Assembly: GCF_040327995.1 (NCBI RefSeq)
Contig: NZ_JBEPIJ010000015.1
Location: forward strand, 1 to 64,000
DNA from: Solimonas thermocellulolyticum
GTDB lineage: Bacteria; Pseudomonadota; Gammaproteobacteria; Nevskiales; Nevskiaceae
Direction of reading: 5' to 3'
DNA: 64,000 nucleotides
The notes beneath the pieces are model-generated. The model was not told where the DNA came from. It worked only from the letters and a program-made list of their open reading frames with translations, and searched no databases. The position numbers were made by a program, and so were the translations under genes. This document shows, piece by piece, positions 58,010 through 64,000 of the stretch. Numbering within the stretch: the first letter of the stretch is position 1; every line of letters starts with the position of its first letter.

Positions 58010-59146
58010 TCAGCGACGCGCGGCGAGCCCCACGCGCAGCACGCGACCGTCGGCCTCGTCGGTGAGCAGGTACAGATCGCCATCGGGCCCCAGGCGCACG
58101 TCGCGGATGCGCTTGTCGAGGCCTTCGAGCAGGCGTTCCTCGTGCACGACCGTCTCGCCGTCGAGCACCAGGCGCACGAGCTGCCCGAACTTCAGCGAGC
58201 CGACGAACAGATTGCCCCGCCACGGCCGGTGGCGCTCGGCGGTGTAAAACGCCATGCCGCTCGGCGCGATCGACGGCACCCAGTAGTGGATCGGCTGCTC
58301 CATGCCCGCGGCGGCGCTGATGCCCTCACCGATCGTCGCGCCCGAGTACTCGCGCCCATAGGTGATCACCGGCCAGCCGTAGTTACGCCCCGGGTATGCC
58401 ACGTTGATCTCATCGCCACCGCGCGGGCCGTGCTCGTGCAGCCACAGCCTGCCGGTCTGGGGATGCAGTGCCGCGCCCTGGGCGTTGCGATGGCCGTAGG
58501 ACCAGATCTCGGGTAGCGCATTCTCGCGTCCGGCGAAGGGGTTGTCCTCGGGCACCGAACCATCGCTGCGCAGACGGATCACCTTGCCCAGATGCGTCTG
58601 CAGATCCTGCGCGAGCTCACGGTAGTTCCCGCGATCGCCGAGCACCAAGAACAGATGAGCGTCCGGCGTGAACACGATGCGGCAACCGAAATGATGATGC
58701 GTGTCCTTGGCCGGCATCTGCCGGAACACCGGCGTGACCTCTGCCAGCGCGTCATCGGTGAGGCGCGCGTGCGCCAGCGTTGTGCCGCTCACCGCGCCGC
58801 GCGGCTCGGCATAACAGAACCAGATCCGCCTTGAGGCCTGGAAGTCCGGCGAGAGCACCACGTCGAGCAGCCCCCCCTGCCCGCGGGCATGAACATCTGG
58901 AACGTTCTTCAGCGGCGCCGACAGGCGCCCGTCCGCGGTGACGATGCGCATGCGTCCCGGCCGCTCGGTGACCAGCATGCGACCGTCTGGCAAGAACGCC
59001 AGCGCCCAGGGGTTTTCCAGGCCGCGCGCGACCTCGGTGACGAGGACAGGGCCCAGTTCGCTGTCGAAGCTGCGCGTCTTGTGCGCGGTGGCGCTGCCGC
59101 TGAAAAGGACGAGCGCGGCGAGGATGAGCGGGCGTAGATGTGACAT
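58010..59146 (-). CDS. PQQ-dependent sugar dehydrogenase (soluble GDH/Asd-like)
   Basis: A 378-residue periplasmic six-bladed beta-propeller enzyme. The signal peptide ends G-S-A-T-A-H. Family marks are LENPWALAFLPDGRMLVTERPG, GQGGLLDVVLSPDF, HHFGCRIVFTPD with the catalytic His, GHRNAQGAALHPQTGRLW and HGPRGGDEIN. Relatives such as E. coli YliI oxidise aldoses with PQQ. No PQQ-synthesis genes are in the window. It lies 54 bases after gltD and three bases before the CFA-like gene. Confidence 0.92.
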   Translation of the reverse strand: MSHLRPLILAALVLFSGSATAHKTRSFDSELGPVLVTEVARGLENPWALAFLPDGRMLVTERPGRMRIVTADGRLSAPLKNVPDVHARGQGGLLDVVLSPDFQASRRIWFCYAEPRGAVSGTTLAHARLTDDALAEVTPVFRQMPAKDTHHHFGCRIVFTPDAHLFLVLGDRGNYRELAQDLQTHLGKVIRLRSDGSVPEDNPFAGRENALPEIWSYGHRNAQGAALHPQTGRLWLHEHGPRGGDEINVAYPGRNYGWPVITYGREYSGATIGEGISAAAGMEQPIHYWVPSIAPSGMAFYTAERHRPWRGNLFVGSLKFGQLVRLVLDGETVVHEERLLEGLDKRIRDVRLGPDGDLYLLTDEADGRVLRVGLAARR

Positions 59147-59200
59147 GGCGGCTCCGGCACGGGCGGTCCAGGCTTCGACCCGAGGCCGCGCAAAGCGTTC

Positions 59201-60619
59201 CTAGACGCCCAGATAGTCGAGGATGCCCTCGGCGGCCTCGCGCCCCTCGAAGACCGCGGTGACGACGAGGTCCGAACCCCGGACCATGTCGCCGCCCGCG
59301 AAGACCTTGGGGTTCGCGGTCTGGAACTTGTGCTTGGCGAGCACCGCGCCGTTGACTTTGACACGGCCGTCCTCGTGCAGGGCAAGGCCGTGTTCGGCGA
59401 ACCACGGCGCCGGACTCGGCTTGAAGCCGAAGGCGATGATCACGCGGTCGGCCTCGATGACTTCCTCCGAACCCTCGACGATTTCCGGCTTGCGGCGGCC
59501 GCGCGCATCGGGCTTGCCGAGCTGGGTGGTGACCAGCTTGACACCCTCGACCTTGCCGTCGCCGACGATCGCGACCGGCTGGCGGTTCCACAAGAACTCC
59601 ACGCCCTCTTCCTTGGCGTTGGCGACTTCGCGGCGCGAGCCGGGCATGTTGGCCTCGTCGCGGCGATACGCGCAGACCACGCTCTCGGCGCCCTGGCGAA
59701 TCGCGGTACGGTTGCAGTCCATGGCCGTGTCGCCGCCGCCCAGCACGACGACGCGCTGGCCTTTGACGTGGTAGGCCGCGTCCTCCGGCTTGGCCTCACC
59801 GAGCATGCCGTTGACGTTGGCGATGAGAAACGGCAGTGCCTCGAACACGCCCGGCATATCCTCGCCGGGGAAGCCGCCTTTCATGTAGGTGTAAGTGCCC
59901 ATGCCGAGGAACACTGCGTCGTAGTCCTTGAGCAAGCGATCGAACGCGAGGTCCTTGCCGATCTCGATGCCGAGCCGAAACTCCACGCCCATGCCTTCGA
60001 GAATCCGGCGCCGCGTCTTGACCACGTCCTTTTCCAGCTTGAACGGCGGAATGCCATAGGTCAGAAGGCCGCCGATCTCGCGATACTTGTCGAACACGAT
60101 CGGCTTGACGCCGTTGCGCGCGAGCACGTCGGCACAGCCCAGGCCCGCGGGCCCGGCGCCGACGATGGCGACGCGCTTCTTGGTCCATTTGACCTTGGAC
60201 GTGTCGGGCCGCCAGCCTTGCTTGAGCGCCTCGTCGGTGATGTACTTCTCCACCGCACCGATGGTCACCGCGCCGAAGCCGTCGTTGAGCGTGCAGGCCC
60301 CTTCGCACAGACGATCCTGCGGACAGACGCGGCCGCAGATTTCCGGCAGCGAGTTGGTCGCATGCGACATCTCCGCCGCCGCGAACAGATTGCCCTCCTC
60401 GACTAGCTTGAGCCAGTTGGGGATGAAGTTGTGCACCGGGCACTTCCACTCGCAGTACGGATTGCCGCAGGCGAGGCAGCGGCCGGCCTGCGCCTTGGCC
60501 GCCTCTGGCTGGAACTGCCCGTAGATCTCGCGGAAGTCGTGGATACGCACTTCGACCGGCGACTTCGGCGGATCCTGGCGCGGCAGGTCGAGAAACTGAT
60601 TGACGTTCTTTGCACCCAT
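59201..60619 (-). CDS. gltD: Glutamate synthase (NADPH) small subunit
   Basis: A 472-residue flavoprotein that takes electrons from NADPH through FAD and two 4Fe-4S clusters to the large subunit. Cysteine motifs CLACGNPYCEWKCP and CGRVCPQDRLCEGAC are near residues 48-110. The FAD fold is VAIVGAGPAGLGCADVL and the NADPH fold VVVLGGGDTAMDC; the end motif FAGGDMVRG is present. It starts 11 bases after gltB, giving the usual gltBD operon for ammonia assimilation. Confidence 0.97.
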   Translation of the reverse strand: MGAKNVNQFLDLPRQDPPKSPVEVRIHDFREIYGQFQPEAAKAQAGRCLACGNPYCEWKCPVHNFIPNWLKLVEEGNLFAAAEMSHATNSLPEICGRVCPQDRLCEGACTLNDGFGAVTIGAVEKYITDEALKQGWRPDTSKVKWTKKRVAIVGAGPAGLGCADVLARNGVKPIVFDKYREIGGLLTYGIPPFKLEKDVVKTRRRILEGMGVEFRLGIEIGKDLAFDRLLKDYDAVFLGMGTYTYMKGGFPGEDMPGVFEALPFLIANVNGMLGEAKPEDAAYHVKGQRVVVLGGGDTAMDCNRTAIRQGAESVVCAYRRDEANMPGSRREVANAKEEGVEFLWNRQPVAIVGDGKVEGVKLVTTQLGKPDARGRRKPEIVEGSEEVIEADRVIIAFGFKPSPAPWFAEHGLALHEDGRVKVNGAVLAKHKFQTANPKVFAGGDMVRGSDLVVTAVFEGREAAEGILDYLGV

Positions 60620-60630
60620 GTCTGTGTCCT

Positions 60631-64000
<3,370 letters not shown>

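Overview
The window is GC-rich, gene-dense bacterial chromosome with no rRNA, tRNA, IS element, prophage or CRISPR array that I can see. Gene content (TamA/TamB, LptM next to lysA, TtcA, HrpA, YceH, GltBD, cobalamin-dependent MetH, tandem RND pumps, a XanB2-type chorismatase, a sphingomonad/nevskial-style TonB receptor) fits a Gram-negative gammaproteobacterium, most likely of the Nevskiales (Solimonadaceae) or Xanthomonadales. This placement is inferred from gene families only; no marker RNA is present.

Layout. 0.3-4.0 kb (+): an Ig-like-domain lipoprotein and an OmpA-type protein with thrombospondin-3 calcium repeats. 4.1-4.2 kb (-): a predicted ~112-nt small RNA with C-rich loops directly downstream of polA. 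4.4-15.8 kb (-): a tightly coupled run ttcA, TraB/GumN, a truncated GST, tamA, tamB, lptM, lysA, polA (tRNA thiolation, outer-membrane biogenesis, lysine synthesis, replication). 15.9-24.8 kb (-): an M20 peptidase and a three-gene RND efflux operon (adaptor plus two permeases, no outer-membrane factor). 25.1 kb (+): slyD. 25.8-30.8 kb (-): a TetR-controlled operon of an MMPL/RND exporter, a LolA-like protein and an outer-membrane barrel, with a visible operator over the tetR promoter. 30.9-33.6 kb (+): mgtE, EF-hand lipoprotein, TSUP permease, PaaI-type thioesterase. 33.7-33.8 kb (-): a second C-rich-loop RNA candidate. 34.0-38.7 kb (+): metH and an unknown membrane protein. 38.9-45.3 kb: a divergon in which a TetR regulator plus TonB receptor (+) face a cytochrome c5-type lipoprotein, a Tat-exported lactone-oxidase-like flavoenzyme and a Tat-exported PLP protein (-), sharing one palindromic operator. 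45.2-47.7 kb: an alpha/beta hydrolase (-) back to back with glpK (+). 47.8-64.0 kb (-): chorismatase, acyltransferase, hemE, pyrF, a ccdAB module whose toxin is frameshifted, hrpA, yceH, a cyclopropane-synthase-like methyltransferase, a PQQ-type sugar dehydrogenase, gltD and gltB (cut by the window edge).

The most interesting items are the two C-rich-loop small RNAs (one in the polA-adjacent position used by Spot 42 and ErsA), the TetR/TonB-receptor divergon that looks like a complete import-plus-periplasmic-oxidation unit for an unknown substrate, the TetR/MMPL/LolA-like/barrel trans-envelope export operon, the ccdA antitoxin left beside a broken ccdB, and the coupled GST remnant in the tam operon.
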